Source: Streptococcus sp. 68 (GTDB taxonomy: Bacteria; Bacillota; Bacilli; Lactobacillales; Streptococcaceae). Taken from it: 64,000 nucleotides of DNA. The notes under the pieces were generated by a model. It was given only the letters and a program-made list of their open reading frames with translations, was not told where the DNA came from and searched no databases. The position numbers and the translations under genes were made by a program. Position 1 is the first letter of the stretch. Every line of letters begins with the position of its first letter. The stretch lies in NCBI RefSeq assembly GCF_013277415.1, contig NZ_VMMX01000010.1:235041-299040 (forward strand), given 5' to 3'. This document shows, one piece after another, positions 52,326 to 61,945 of the stretch.

Positions 52326-54764
52326 ATGGTAAATAAAGAAGTAGCAAGAACAACAATCAAGACAGAATATTTTGGCAGCCTTACTGAAAGGATGAACAAA
52401 TATCGAGAAGATGTTTTAAATAAAAAACCTTATATTGATGCTGAAAGAGCAGTTCTAGCAACACGCGCTTATGATCGATATAAGGAACAACCTAATGTCC
52501 TAAAACGCGCCTATATGCTCAAAGAAATTTTGGAAAATATGACTATCTATATCGAAGAAGAATCTATGATTGCGGGAAATCAGGCTTCTTCCAATAAAGA
52601 TGCTCCTATTTTTCCAGAATATACGCTAGAATTTGTTCTCAATGAGTTGGATCTTTTTGAAAAGCGTGATGGAGATGTTTTCTATATTACTGAAGAAACA
52701 AAAGAACAACTTAGAAGTATTGCTCCGTTTTGGGAAAATAATAATTTACGTGCGAGAGCTGGTGCCTTGTTACCTGAAGAAGTGTCTGTTTATATGGAAA
52801 CAGGATTCTTCGGTATGGAAGGTAAGATGAACTCTGGAGATGCTCACTTAGCAGTTAACTATCAGAAACTGTTGCAATTTGGTTTAAGAGGTTTTGAAGA
52901 GCGGGCTCGTAAAGCGAAAGCAGCACTAGATTTAACAGATCCAGCAAGTATTGATAAATATCATTTTTACGACTCTATATTTATCGTAATCGATGCTATT
53001 AAAGTATATGCAAATCGCTTTGTTGATCTTGCTAAAAGTTTAGCCGAAAATGCAAATCCTAAACGTAAGAAAGAATTACTTGAGATTGCAGATATTTGTT
53101 CTCGAGTCCCATATGAACCGGCAACTACTTTTGCAGAAGCTATTCAATCAGTTTGGTTTATTCAATGTATTTTACAAATTGAATCTAATGGCCACTCTCT
53201 TTCATATGGCCGTTTTGATCAATATATGTATCCATATATGAAGGCTGATTTAGAAAGTGGTAAAGAAACAGAAGATAGCATTGTTGAACGTCTGACAAAT
53301 CTTTGGATTAAAACCATTACAATTAATAAGGTCCGCAGTCAAGCACATACATTTTCTTCAGCAGGAAGTCCTTTATATCAAAATGTTACAATTGGTGGAC
53401 AGACTCGAGATAAGAAGGATGCTGTTAACCCATTATCTTATTTGGTATTAAAATCAGTTGCACAAACCCATCTACCGCAACCTAATCTAACTGTACGTTA
53501 CCATGCAGGTTTAGATGCTCGTTTCATGAATGAGTGTATTGAAGTGATGAAACTTGGTTTTGGTATGCCTGCATTTAATAATGATGAGATTATCATTCCT
53601 TCTTTTATTGCAAAAGGAGTATTGGAAGATGATGCTTATGATTACAGTGCCATTGGATGTGTTGAAACGGCAGTTCCAGGGAAATGGGGCTATCGTTGCA
53701 CAGGTATGAGTTATATGAACTTCCCTAAGGTTCTACTTATCACGATGAATGATGGAATTGATCCGGCTTCGGGTAAACGGTTTGCACCAAGCTTTGGTCA
53801 TTTTAAGGATATGAAGAACTTTTCTGAATTAGAAAATGCTTGGGATAAAACACTAAGATATTTGACACGAATGAGTGTTATTGTTGAAAATTCTATTGAT
53901 TTATCATTGGAACGAGAAGTTCCTGATATTCTATGTTCAGCATTGACTGATGATTGTATTGGTCGTGGAAAACACCTTAAAGAAGGTGGAGCAGTATATG
54001 ATTATATATCAGGTTTGCAAGTTGGAATTGCAAATTTGTCGGATTCATTAGCTGCAATTAAAAAATTGGTATTTGAGGAAGAACGTATAAGCCCAAGTCA
54101 GCTTTGGTATGCACTGGAAACAGATTATGCCGGAGAAGAAGGTAAGGTCATTCAAGAAATGTTGATTCATGATGCACCTAAGTACGGTAATGATGATGAT
54201 TATGCTGACAAATTGGTTACTGCTGCTTATGACATTTATGTTGATGAAATTGCTAAATATCCTAATACACGTTATGGAAGAGGTCCTATTGGAGGAATTC
54301 GTTATTCAGGGACATCTTCTATCTCAGCCAACGTAGGACAGGGACGTGGAACATTAGCAACGCCAGATGGACGCAACGCGGGTACACCGTTAGCAGAGGG
54401 TTGTTCACCATCACATAATATGGATCAACACGGCCCTACATCTGTTTTAAAATCTGTTTCAAAATTACCAACAGATGAAATCGTAGGTGGGGTTCTCTTA
54501 AATCAGAAAGTAAATCCTCAAACGTTAGCCAAAGAAGAAGATAAATTAAAACTAATTGCTTTGTTACGAACCTTCTTTAATCGTTTACATGGGTACCATA
54601 TTCAATACAATGTTGTTTCCAGAGAGACGTTGATTGACGCTCAGAAACATCCTGAAAAACACAGAGATTTAATTGTTCGTGTTGCAGGATACTCTGCATT
54701 CTTCAATGTTCTTTCTAAGGCAACCCAAGATGATATTATAGGACGTACTGAGCATACATTGTAA
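52326..54764 (+). CDS. Glycyl radical enzyme, not a pyruvate formate-lyase by motif
   Basis: 812 residues from the ATG at 52326 (GAAAGG upstream). The glycyl radical loop RVAGYSAFF has Gly788 near the C-terminus. The catalytic cysteine is Cys445 in AIGCVETAVPG; the next residue is valine, then Glu447. Pyruvate formate-lyases have two adjacent cysteines here, whereas dehydratase/lyase-type enzymes (glycerol dehydratase, choline lyase, YbiW) have G-C-V-E. It is commonly annotated formate acetyltransferase PflD/PflF, but the motif and its neighbours (PTS, aldolase, GldA) suggest a sugar-phosphate or polyol lyase/dehydratase. The activase is encoded at 47365-48141. Confidence 0.92.
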   Translation: MVNKEVARTTIKTEYFGSLTERMNKYREDVLNKKPYIDAERAVLATRAYDRYKEQPNVLKRAYMLKEILENMTIYIEEESMIAGNQASSNKDAPIFPEYTLEFVLNELDLFEKRDGDVFYITEETKEQLRSIAPFWENNNLRARAGALLPEEVSVYMETGFFGMEGKMNSGDAHLAVNYQKLLQFGLRGFEERARKAKAALDLTDPASIDKYHFYDSIFIVIDAIKVYANRFVDLAKSLAENANPKRKKELLEIADICSRVPYEPATTFAEAIQSVWFIQCILQIESNGHSLSYGRFDQYMYPYMKADLESGKETEDSIVERLTNLWIKTITINKVRSQAHTFSSAGSPLYQNVTIGGQTRDKKDAVNPLSYLVLKSVAQTHLPQPNLTVRYHAGLDARFMNECIEVMKLGFGMPAFNNDEIIIPSFIAKGVLEDDAYDYSAIGCVETAVPGKWGYRCTGMSYMNFPKVLLITMNDGIDPASGKRFAPSFGHFKDMKNFSELENAWDKTLRYLTRMSVIVENSIDLSLEREVPDILCSALTDDCIGRGKHLKEGGAVYDYISGLQVGIANLSDSLAAIKKLVFEEERISPSQLWYALETDYAGEEGKVIQEMLIHDAPKYGNDDDYADKLVTAAYDIYVDEIAKYPNTRYGRGPIGGIRYSGTSSISANVGQGRGTLATPDGRNAGTPLAEGCSPSHNMDQHGPTSVLKSVSKLPTDEIVGGVLLNQKVNPQTLAKEEDKLKLIALLRTFFNRLHGYHIQYNVVSRETLIDAQKHPEKHRDLIVRVAGYSAFFNVLSKATQDDIIGRTEHTL

Positions 54765-54782
54765 AATAAAGAGGTTCTTTTT

Positions 54783-55451
54783 ATGGAATTTATGCTTGAC
54801 ACATTAAATTTAGATGAGATTAAAAAATGGTCTGAAATTTTACCGCTAGCTGGGGTAACTTCAAATCCCACTATTGCAAAAAGAGAGGGTTCTATTAATT
54901 TTTTTGAACGAATCAAAGATGTAAGAGAATTGATTGGCTCTGCACCCTCTATTCATGTTCAGGTGATTTCTCAAGATTTTGAAGGCATCTTAAAGGATGC
55001 TCATGAAATTCGTAGACAAGCAGGAGATGATATATTTATCAAAGTACCTGTTACTCCGGCTGGATTACATGCAATAAAGGTGCTAAAAAAAGAGGGCTAC
55101 CATATCACTGCAACAGCTATTTATACAGTTATTCAGGGATTATTAGCTATCGAAGCAGGAGCGGATTACCTAGCTCCATATTATAATAGAATGGAAAATC
55201 TGAACATTGATTCAAATTCTGTCATTCGTCAATTAGCTCTTGCTATTGATAGACAGAACTCTCCTAGTAAGATTTTAGCTGCATCCTTTAAAAATGTAGC
55301 ACAAGTAAATAATGCTTTAGCTGCAGGTGCGCATGCTGTTACAGCAGGAGCAGATGTTTTTGAATCAGCTTTCGCCATGCCATCTATCCAAAAGGCGGTT
55401 GATGATTTTTCTGACGACTGGTTTGTTACTCAACATAGTCGTTCCATTTAG
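54783..55451 (+). CDS. Fructose-6-phosphate aldolase / transaldolase family protein
   Basis: 222 residues, the length of FsaA/TalC-type enzymes. The Schiff-base lysine is Lys87 in [11 protein letters not shown]; other family blocks are [14 protein letters not shown] and [16 protein letters not shown]. coli Fsa enzymes split fructose 6-phosphate to dihydroxyacetone plus glyceraldehyde 3-phosphate and also accept 1-deoxyfructose-6-phosphate-like donors. Directly follows the glycyl radical enzyme gene, so it probably cleaves its product. Confidence 0.9.
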   Translation: MEFMLDTLNLDEIKKWSEILPLAGVTSNPTIAKREGSINFFERIKDVRELIGSAPSIHVQVISQDFEGILKDAHEIRRQAGDDIFIKVPVTPAGLHAIKVLKKEGYHITATAIYTVIQGLLAIEAGADYLAPYYNRMENLNIDSNSVIRQLALAIDRQNSPSKILAASFKNVAQVNNALAAGAHAVTAGADVFESAFAMPSIQKAVDDFSDDWFVTQHSRSI

Positions 55452-55468
55452 GTAGAAAGGAAACAAAC

Positions 55469-56557
55469 ATGAGAATTTTTGCTAGTCCTTCGAGATATAT
55501 TCAAGGGGAAAATGCCTTGTTCGAAAATGCCAAATCAATATTGGATTTGGGGAATCGTCCTATTCTATTATGCGATCAGTTGGTTTATGATATTGTTGGA
55601 AAACGATTTGAAGATTACCTACATAGGTATGGTTTCCATATTGTTCTAGCCAAGTTTAATGGTGAAGCTTCTGACAATGAAATCAATCGAGTTGTTGCCT
55701 TGGCTGAGAAAGAAAATTGTGATAGTATTATCGGTCTTGGTGGGGGAAAGACGATTGATAGCGCAAAAGCTATTGCAGATTTGATTGAAAAGCCTGTTAT
55801 TATTGCTCCAACAATTGCATCGACCGACGCACCTGTATCTGCTTTATCTGTTATTTATACAGATGAAGGTGCATTTGATCATTATCTATTTTATTCTAAA
55901 AATCCAGATTTAGTTTTGGTTGATACAAAAGTTATTTCACAAGCCCCTAAGCGTTTATTAGCGTCTGGTATTGCAGATGGTTTAGCAACTTGGGTTGAGG
56001 CGCGTGCGGTTATGCAGGCAAATGGAAAAACTATGTTAGGACAACAGCAAACGTTGGCTGGAGTTGCAATTGCGAAGAAATGTGAAGAAACGCTGTTTGC
56101 AGATGGTTTACAGGCTATGGCAGCTTGTGAAGCTAAAGTGGTGACACCAGCATTAGAAAATATTGTTGAAGCTAATACTTTATTGAGTGGCCTAGGTTTT
56201 GAAAGTGGAGGATTAGCTGCGGCGCATGCAATTCATAATGGTTTTACTGCATTGACAGGTGACATTCATCATTTAACACATGGTGAAAAAGTAGCTTATG
56301 GAACTTTGGTACAACTTTTATTGGAAAATAGACCTAAAGAAGAACTTGATAAGTATATTGAGTTTTACAAAAAAATTGGTATGCCAACAACTCTAAAAGA
56401 AATGCATTTAGATCAAGTTGGATATGATGATTTAATAAAAGTTGGTAAACAAGCAACTATGGAGGGTGAGACAATCCATCAGATGCCGTTTAAGATTTCG
56501 CCTTCAGATGTTGCTCAAGCTATCATCGCTGTAGACGCCTATGTAAATTCAAAATAA
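55469..56557 (+). CDS. gldA: Glycerol dehydrogenase family protein
   Basis: 362 residues. NAD-dependent, metal-binding iron-alcohol-dehydrogenase-like fold. Nucleotide loop GLGGGKTIDSAKAIAD, metal ligands Asp (SGIADGLATW), His (AAHAIHNGF) and His (HLTHGEKVAYG). GldA enzymes interconvert glycerol/dihydroxyacetone and reduce hydroxyacetone to 1,2-propanediol. As the last gene of the operon it would dispose of the C3 fragment made by the aldolase and regenerate NAD+. Confidence 0.93.
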   Translation: MRIFASPSRYIQGENALFENAKSILDLGNRPILLCDQLVYDIVGKRFEDYLHRYGFHIVLAKFNGEASDNEINRVVALAEKENCDSIIGLGGGKTIDSAKAIADLIEKPVIIAPTIASTDAPVSALSVIYTDEGAFDHYLFYSKNPDLVLVDTKVISQAPKRLLASGIADGLATWVEARAVMQANGKTMLGQQQTLAGVAIAKKCEETLFADGLQAMAACEAKVVTPALENIVEANTLLSGLGFESGGLAAAHAIHNGFTALTGDIHHLTHGEKVAYGTLVQLLLENRPKEELDKYIEFYKKIGMPTTLKEMHLDQVGYDDLIKVGKQATMEGETIHQMPFKISPSDVAQAIIAVDAYVNSK

Positions 56558-56562
56558 ACAAT

Positions 56563-56596
56563 AAGGACTACTGTTTTCCAAATGGTAGTCTTTTAT
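56563..56596 (+). terminator. Terminator after gldA
   Basis: GGACTAC / GTAGTC with a loop and a TTTTA tail. Confidence 0.7.
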
Positions 56597-56801
56597 TGAT
56601 CCTCGTATTGTATCCGAAGCTCTTTATAAATCAGAAAGCAATACAGGTTGTTCAGCTATTTATTGTAAATACATTAATTAGTATTCCAGTCTTATCTTCG
56701 GTCTAAAATTAGTATTTTGTATTATAAGAGATAAGCTTCTTGTTGTGCTCTTTGATTTCCCGCATAACAATAAGATAAAAAAGTGGGTGATAGAGCAATT
56801 C

Positions 56802-56906
56802 ATACTCAATGAAAATCAAAGAGCAAACTAGGAAACTAGCCACAGGCTGTACTTGAGTACGGCAAGGCGACGTTGACGTGGTTTGAATTTGATTTTCGAA
56901 GAGTAT
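56802..56906. repeat. BOX-type repeat upstream of leuS
   Basis: Begins ATACTCAATGAAAATCAAAG, continues GCAAACTAGGAAACTAGCC, and ends GATTTTCGAAGAGTAT. It contains TGTACTTGAGTACGGCAAGG. The same ends occur at 34420-34533 in the opposite order. The rest of the 418-base gap between the gldA terminator and leuS shows no gene. Confidence 0.85.
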
Positions 56907-56977
56907 CAGAGTCATCAAAATTAATGAAATACAGTATACAGTTTTTTCTTTTAACACATTTCAAATTCCCTCAAAAA

Positions 56978-56986
56978 TGGTATAAT
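56978..56986 (+). promoter_or_regulatory. Extended -10 promoter of leuS
   Basis: TGGTATAAT lies 28 bases before the leuS ATG. The leader is too short for a T-box, so leuS is not controlled by that mechanism here. Confidence 0.65.
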
Positions 56987-57014
56987 AGTAACATCACAAA
57001 ATTGGAGAGAGACC

Positions 57015-59516
57015 ATGAGTTTTTACAATCATAAAGAAATTGAGCCTAAGTGGCAGGGCTACTGGGCAGAACATCATACATTTAAGACAGGAACAGATGC
57101 ATCAAAACCGAAGTTTTATGCTCTTGATATGTTCCCTTATCCATCTGGAGCGGGTCTGCACGTAGGACACCCAGAAGGTTATACTGCAACCGATATCCTC
57201 AGTCGTTACAAACGTGCGCAAGGCTACAATGTCCTTCACCCAATGGGTTGGGATGCTTTTGGTTTGCCTGCAGAGCAATACGCTATGGATACTGGTAATG
57301 ACCCAGCAGAATTTACGGCTGAAAACATTGCTAACTTCAAACGCCAAATCAATGCGCTTGGATTCTCTTACGACTGGGATCGTGAAGTCAACACAACAGA
57401 TCCAGACTACTACAAGTGGACGCAATGGATTTTCACCAAGCTTTATGAAAAAGGCTTGGCCTATGAAGCGGAAGTGCCAGTAAACTGGGTTGAGGAATTG
57501 GGAACAGCCATTGCCAACGAAGAGGTCCTTCCTGATGGAACTTCTGAGCGTGGAGGCTATCCAGTTGTCCGCAAACCAATGCGTCAATGGATGCTCAAAA
57601 TCACGGCTTACGCAGAGCGCTTGCTCAGTGACTTGGATGACCTGGACTGGCCAGAGTCTATCAAAGACATGCAACGCAACTGGATTGGGAAATCAACTGG
57701 TGCTAATGTAACTTTTAAAGTAAAAGGAACAGACAAGGAATTTACAGTCTTTACAACTCGTCCTGATACCCTTTTCGGTGCGACTTTCACCGTTTTGGCT
57801 CCTGAACATGATTTGGTTGACGCTATCACAAGTCCAGAGCAAGCAGAAGCAGTAGCAGACTACAAACATCAAGCCAGCCTCAAGTCAGACTTGGCTCGTA
57901 CAGACCTTGCTAAAGAAAAAACAGGGGTTTGGACTGGTGCTTATGCCATCAACCCTGTCAATGGCAAAGAAATTCCAATCTGGATTGCGGACTACGTCCT
58001 TGCTAGCTATGGTACAGGTGCAGTAATGGCTGTGCCAGCCCACGACCAACGTGACTGGGAATTTGCCAAACAATTTGACCTTCCAATCGTCGAAGTACTT
58101 GAAGGTGGAAACGTTGAAGAAGCTGCTTACACAGAAGATGGTCTTCACGTTAATTCAGACTTCCTAGATGGACTCAACAAAGAAGACGCAATTGCTAAGA
58201 TTGTGGCTTGGTTGGAAGAAAACGACTGTGGTCAGGAGAAGGTTACCTACCGTCTCCGCGATTGGCTCTTTAGCCGCCAACGTTACTGGGGAGAGCCAAT
58301 TCCTATCATTCATTGGGAAGATGGAACTTCAACAGCTGTTCCTGAAAATGAATTGCCACTCGTCTTGCCAGTAACCAAGGACATCCGTCCTTCAGGGACT
58401 GGTGAAAGTCCACTAGCTAACTTGACAGACTGGCTTGAAGTGACTCGTGAAGATGGTGTCAAAGGTCGTCGTGAAACCAACACCATGCCACAATGGGCAG
58501 GTTCAAGCTGGTACTACCTCCGCTATATCGATCCACACAACACTGAGAAATTGGCCGATGAGGATCTTCTCAAACAATGGTTGCCAGTAGATATCTACGT
58601 GGGTGGTGCAGAGCATGCTGTTCTTCACTTGCTTTACGCTCGTTTCTGGCACAAATTCCTCTATGACCTCGGTGTTGTTCCGACTAAGGAACCATTCCAA
58701 AAACTCTTTAACCAAGGAATGATTTTGGGAACAAGCTACCGTGACCACCGTGGCGCTCTTGTGGCAACCGATAAGGTTGAAAAACGTGACGGTTCTTTCT
58801 TCCATGTGGAAACAGGAGAGGAGTTGGAGCAAGCACCAGCTAAGATGTCTAAATCGCTTAAGAACGTTGTCAACCCAGACGATGTAGTGGAACAATACGG
58901 TGCCGATACCCTTCGTGTCTATGAAATGTTCATGGGACCACTTGATGCTTCAATCGCTTGGTCAGAAGAAGGTCTGGAAGGAAGCCGTAAATTCCTTGAC
59001 CGTGTTTACCGTTTGATTACAAGCAAGGAAATTGTTGCGGAAAACAATGGCGCTCTTGACAAGGTTTACAACGAAACAGTCAAAGCTGTCACAGAACAAA
59101 TCGAATCATTGAAATTCAACACAGCCATTGCCCAACTTATGGTCTTTGTCAATGCGGCTAACAAGGAAGATAAGCTTTATGTAGACTACGCCAAAGGCTT
59201 TATCCAGTTGATTGCGCCATTTGCTCCTCACTTGGCAGAAGAGCTCTGGCAAAGAGTTGCAGCAACAGGAGAATCTATCTCTTATGTAGCTTGGCCAACT
59301 TGGGATGAAAGCAAATTAGTTGAAGACGAAATTGAAATCGTTGTCCAAATCAAAGGAAAAGTCCGTGCTAAACTCATGGTAGCCAAAGACCTATCACGCG
59401 AAGAATTGCAAGAAATTGCTCTGGCTGACGAAAAAGTCAAGGCAGAAATTGACGGTAAGGAAATCGTGAAAGTGATTGCGGTACCGAACAAGCTTGTCAA
59501 CATTGTTGTGAAATAA
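57015..59516 (+). CDS. leuS: Leucyl-tRNA synthetase
   Basis: 833 residues, class I synthetase. The HIGH-type motif is in [13 protein letters not shown] near residue 45 and the KMSKS loop in [12 protein letters not shown]. The CP1 editing domain lies between them (about residues 220-410), and the anticodon-binding helical domain follows. GGAGAGAG precedes the ATG. Confidence 0.99.
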   Translation: MSFYNHKEIEPKWQGYWAEHHTFKTGTDASKPKFYALDMFPYPSGAGLHVGHPEGYTATDILSRYKRAQGYNVLHPMGWDAFGLPAEQYAMDTGNDPAEFTAENIANFKRQINALGFSYDWDREVNTTDPDYYKWTQWIFTKLYEKGLAYEAEVPVNWVEELGTAIANEEVLPDGTSERGGYPVVRKPMRQWMLKITAYAERLLSDLDDLDWPESIKDMQRNWIGKSTGANVTFKVKGTDKEFTVFTTRPDTLFGATFTVLAPEHDLVDAITSPEQAEAVADYKHQASLKSDLARTDLAKEKTGVWTGAYAINPVNGKEIPIWIADYVLASYGTGAVMAVPAHDQRDWEFAKQFDLPIVEVLEGGNVEEAAYTEDGLHVNSDFLDGLNKEDAIAKIVAWLEENDCGQEKVTYRLRDWLFSRQRYWGEPIPIIHWEDGTSTAVPENELPLVLPVTKDIRPSGTGESPLANLTDWLEVTREDGVKGRRETNTMPQWAGSSWYYLRYIDPHNTEKLADEDLLKQWLPVDIYVGGAEHAVLHLLYARFWHKFLYDLGVVPTKEPFQKLFNQGMILGTSYRDHRGALVATDKVEKRDGSFFHVETGEELEQAPAKMSKSLKNVVNPDDVVEQYGADTLRVYEMFMGPLDASIAWSEEGLEGSRKFLDRVYRLITSKEIVAENNGALDKVYNETVKAVTEQIESLKFNTAIAQLMVFVNAANKEDKLYVDYAKGFIQLIAPFAPHLAEELWQRVAATGESISYVAWPTWDESKLVEDEIEIVVQIKGKVRAKLMVAKDLSREELQEIALADEKVKAEIDGKEIVKVIAVPNKLVNIVVK

Positions 59517-59521
59517 GATAG

Positions 59522-59556
59522 GAATCCTTCAGAGTAGAATCTGGGGGATTTTTTGA
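59522..59556 (+). terminator. Terminator after leuS
   Basis: GAATCCTTCAGA / TCTGGGGGATT (with G-U pairs) followed by TTTTT. Confidence 0.75.
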
Positions 59557-59582
59557 ATCTTCTTATGAAAGTATGGTATACT
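59553..59582 (+). promoter_or_regulatory. Promoter of the acetyltransferase pair
   Basis: TTGAAT, 18 bases, TATACT with an ATGG extended -10. Confidence 0.6.
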
Positions 59583-59619
59583 ATGGGCAACTATAAAGTT
59601 TGAAATTAGGGAGAAAGCT

Positions 59620-60315
59620 ATGCCAGTAAATGAATATGGTCAGATGATTGGGGAGTCAATGGAAGGTTATACATCCGGTGCACTGCCTTCTATTGATTTC
59701 TTAGAAGGGCGTTATGCTCGGATAGAGGCTCTCTCGGTAGAAAAACATGCGGAGGATTTGCTAGCTGTTTATGGCCCTGATACGCCTCGGGAGATGTGGA
59801 CTTACTTCTTTCAGGAGCCAGTAGCAGATATGGAGGAGTTGGTTAGCCTTTTAAACCAGATGTTGGCTCGTAAGGATCGTTTTTACTATGCGATTGTAGA
59901 CAAGGCAACTGGTAAGGCTTTGGGAACTTTTTCTCTCATGCGCATTGACCAGAATAACCGAGTAATAGAAGTGGGAGCTGTCACTTTTTCTCCAGAGCTC
60001 AAGGGGACTCGGATTGGAACCGAAGCCCAGTATTTACTGGCTCGCTATGTCTTTGAGGAGCTGAACTATCGTCGTTATGAGTGGAAATGCGATGCCTTAA
60101 ATCTGCCATCCAGACGAGCAGCGGAACGTTTAGGCTTTATTTATGAAGGAACCTTCCGTCAGGCAGTGGTTTATAAGGGACGGACGAGGGATACGGATTG
60201 GTTGTCTATGATTGATAAGGACTGGCCTCAAGTCAAAGCTCGTTTGGAAACATGGTTAGCTCCTGAAAATTTTGATAAAAATGGACAGCAGTACAAGAGC
60301 TTGAGAGAGCTTTAA
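59620..60315 (+). CDS. GNAT acetyltransferase, RimJ/RimL-like
   Basis: 231 residues. A RimJ-like GNAT fold: the RIEALSVEKHAEDL start, the GAVTFSPELKGTRIGTEAQYLL acetyl-CoA loop region (quoted in part: KGTRIGTEAQ), and the NLPSRRAAERLGFIYEGTFR motif. Such enzymes modify ribosomal N-termini, antibiotics or small amines; substrate unknown. It is followed 11 bases later by a second GNAT gene. Confidence 0.87.
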   Translation: MPVNEYGQMIGESMEGYTSGALPSIDFLEGRYARIEALSVEKHAEDLLAVYGPDTPREMWTYFFQEPVADMEELVSLLNQMLARKDRFYYAIVDKATGKALGTFSLMRIDQNNRVIEVGAVTFSPELKGTRIGTEAQYLLARYVFEELNYRRYEWKCDALNLPSRRAAERLGFIYEGTFRQAVVYKGRTRDTDWLSMIDKDWPQVKARLETWLAPENFDKNGQQYKSLREL

Positions 60316-60326
60316 GAGGTGTTGAG

Positions 60327-60743
60327 ATGATTACTATTAAAAAGCAAGAAATTGTCAAGCTAGAGGATGTTTTGCATCTCTATCAGGCTGTCGGTTGGAC
60401 AAATTATACCCATCAACCAGAGATGCTGGAGCAGGCCTTATCTCATTCATTAGTAATTTATCTGGCACTTGATGGTGATGCTGTAGTGGGCTTGATTCGT
60501 TTGGTTGGAGATGGTTTTTCATCAGTTTTTGTACAGGATTTGATTGTTTTGCCTAGCTATCAGCGTCAAGGGATTGGTAGTGCCTTGATGAAAGAGGCTT
60601 TAGAGTATTACAAAGATGCCTATCAAGTCCAGCTGGTGACAGAAGAGACAGAAAAAAACGTGGGATTTTATCGTTCTATGGGCTTTGAAATCTTATCCAC
60701 CTATAATTGTATAGGAATGACTTGGATGAATCGAGAAAAATAA
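60327..60743 (+). CDS. GNAT family N-acetyltransferase
   Basis: 138 residues. The acetyl-CoA loop is YQRQGIGSALMKEAL in the middle, with VQDLIVLPS just before it and VGFYRSMGF near the end. It begins with ITIKKQEIVKLEDVLHLYQA, similar to YiiD/PaiA-like small GNATs. Substrate unknown. AAGAGGTG precedes the ATG. Confidence 0.87.
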   Translation: MITIKKQEIVKLEDVLHLYQAVGWTNYTHQPEMLEQALSHSLVIYLALDGDAVVGLIRLVGDGFSSVFVQDLIVLPSYQRQGIGSALMKEALEYYKDAYQVQLVTEETEKNVGFYRSMGFEILSTYNCIGMTWMNREK

Positions 60744-60757
60744 TAAAACTTGTTTTT

Positions 60758-60790
60758 CTTAAGCAAAGTTTAAGGATGGTCTAGTATTAT
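60758..60790 (+). promoter_or_regulatory. CiaR-controlled promoter of csRNA (ccnA-type)
   Basis: CTTAAG-CAAAG-TTTAAG (60758-60774), 10 bases, then TATTAT (60785-60790). Confidence 0.9.
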
Positions 60791-60796
60791 ATAGTT

Positions 60797-60891
60797 ATTA
60801 AATAAAGACCTCCTAACTTTATTTAATGAAATCCTAAAACTTTTTTTCATCATAATCTCCTAATGAAGTCACCCAATCAGGTGACTTTTTT
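60797..60891 (+). ncRNA. ccnA: Cia-dependent small RNA, first of a tandem pair
   Basis: About 95 bases, with AAATAAAGACCTCCTAACTT, ATCCTAAAACTTTTT, ATAATCTCC and the terminator GTCACC-CAATCA-GGTGAC-TTTTTT. The arrangement of anti-Shine-Dalgarno CCTCC and TCTCC stretches matches csRNAs. Symbol assigned by gene order from memory (tandem pair upstream of ruvB); naming A versus B is tentative. Confidence 0.88.
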
Positions 60892-60947
60892 GTGGGGTGA
60901 GGTGATGGTAATAGAATTTTTTTGTAAAATAGTAAAATATGAGAAAA

Positions 60948-60980
60948 GTTAAGCTAGTTTTAAGCTTTGTCTAGTATCAT
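60948..60980 (+). promoter_or_regulatory. CiaR-controlled promoter of csRNA (ccnB-type)
   Basis: GTTAAG-CTAGT-TTTAAG (60948-60964), 10 bases, then TATCAT (60975-60980). Confidence 0.88.
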
Positions 60981-60986
60981 ATAGTT

Positions 60987-61083
60987 ATTAAATAAAGACC
61001 TCCTAACTTTATTTAATAAAATCCTAAACTTTTCTTTTTCATAATAATCTCCCTTAACTCCACCCAATCAGGTGGAGTTTTTT
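60987..61083 (+). ncRNA. ccnB: Cia-dependent small RNA, second of a tandem pair
   Basis: About 97 bases, nearly identical to the first in the 5' half (GACCTCCTAACTTTATTTAA) and with ATCCTAAACTTTTC, AATCTCCCTT, and the terminator CTCCACC-CAATCA-GGTGGAG-TTTTTT. Between here and the first toxin-antitoxin module (61084-61476) I see no gene; there is a run of TTTTTCGATA-like short repeats at 61119-61153. Confidence 0.88.
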
Positions 61084-61476
61084 GGCTCTATTTCAGGCTT
61101 TTGGAGAGTTTTCTAAACATCATTTTCCGATATTTTTCGATATTTTTCGGATTTTGGTCGGGGAATTGGCGGGGACTTTTTGAGATTTTGGCGGGGATTT
61201 TTTAGCGAATATGGCTAAGAAATAGGTCTGTTGTCGCTTCAGCTATTTCAAACTCAATTTGATTGTAAGCGACTGTTAATTGAAGGACTGAAACTGCTGT
61301 AATAATGATTTTGCTTGTCCAGTAGTGGCGTATTAAATGAGGAGTGACATGTAAGGTTGTCTATTCGTTTACTAAATCAAAATTTCTATGAAATTGATAG
61401 AATCCCTAATTTTCTCTTAAACTTGAAAGTCTTGTTGTAAAGCGGTTAAAGCTTGAGAAGCTGAGGATGTAAAGTT

Positions 61477-61505
61477 TTGACAAATTTTGTGAACTGTGGG
61501 ATAAT
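61477..61505 (+). promoter_or_regulatory. Promoter of antitoxin RNA 1
   Basis: TTGACA, 17 bases, GATAAT: a near-consensus strong promoter, as expected for an antisense antitoxin RNA. Confidence 0.8.
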
Positions 61506-61511
61506 GGAGAG

Positions 61512-61587
61512 GAATTAAGGATTAGTTCTATATCATGGACTAGAAAAGACCCCAAGCTCACGTCCAAATAAGCTTGGGGTCTTTTTT
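61512..61587 (+). ncRNA. Antisense antitoxin RNA 1 (RNA II of an Fst/par-type module)
   Basis: Short RNA from about 61512 to the shared terminator AAAAGACCCCAAGCT / AGCTTGGGGTCTTTTTT. Bases 61517-61541 (AAGGATTAGTTCTATATCATGG) are a direct repeat of the toxin translation-start region on the same strand (AAGGATTAGTTCCATCATGG at 61667-61686), so the RNA can pair with the toxin mRNA there and at the common terminator. Confidence 0.8.
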
Positions 61588-61591
61588 GACA

Positions 61592-61684
61592 CTATCTATC
61601 TTTGTTTAGCCATTTATCGACTAAACGAAGGATGACACCGACCACAATCGGTCCGATGATAGTTTTAAGGATTAGTTCCATCAT
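61592..61684 (-). CDS. Fst-like type I toxin, copy 1
   Basis: 30 residues: MMELILKTIIGPIVVGV, then ILRLVDKWLNKDR. One hydrophobic membrane helix with a central GP, followed by a charged tail, the hallmark of Fst/Ldr-family toxins. AAAGGAGGTGAG precedes the ATG; CACCGCCT pairs with AGGAGGTG around a 5-base loop (61691-61711), sequestering the ribosome binding site as in E. faecalis fst. The -10 TATAAT (minus, 61732-61737) has the extended TGTGG context. The ATG two codons start both 61684 and 61681. Confidence 0.85.
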   Translation of the reverse strand: MMELILKTIIGPIVVGVILRLVDKWLNKDR

Positions 61685-61760
61685 GGGCTATCTCACCTCC
61701 TTTCGTAGGCGGTGTAGTAGTGCCGTAGAATATTATACCACATAAGTGCTAAAGTCGGGA

Positions 61761-61786
61761 GTCACCCAATCTGGTGGAGTTTTTTT
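61761..61786 (+). terminator. csRNA-type terminator hairpin without a csRNA body
   Basis: GTCACCCAATCTGGTGGAGTTTTTTT resembles the csRNA terminators (CACC-CAATCA-GGTG) but no CiaR repeat or csRNA body precedes it; the toxin promoter lies there on the other strand. Confidence 0.6.
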
Positions 61787-61910
61787 GCTCTATTTCAGGC
61801 TTTTGGGGACTATTTTAAACATCATTTTCCGATAACTTTTACTTAATCTTATAAACTTTATTGGACAGATTCTAAAGTTGGAGAAGCTGAATTGATGAAG
61901 ATATAAACCT

Positions 61911-61939
61911 TTGACAAATTTTGTGAACTATGGGATAAT
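61911..61939 (+). promoter_or_regulatory. Promoter of antitoxin RNA 2
   Basis: TTGACA, 17 bases, GATAAT; same as in module 1. Confidence 0.8.
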
Positions 61940-61945
61940 AAACAG

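Noticed and set aside
56709..56957. 82-codon minus-strand frame upstream of leuS
   Set aside because: It runs through the BOX repeat, has no ribosome binding site and codes for a low-complexity product; BOX elements commonly create such chance frames.
56907..57014. T-box leader for leuS
   Set aside because: The -10 lies only 28 bases before the ATG and no specifier or antiterminator sequence is present.
61119..61153. Short repeats TTTTTCGATA suggesting a CRISPR or origin-type array
   Set aside because: Only two or three imperfect 10-base units without spacers of regular size; no associated genes.
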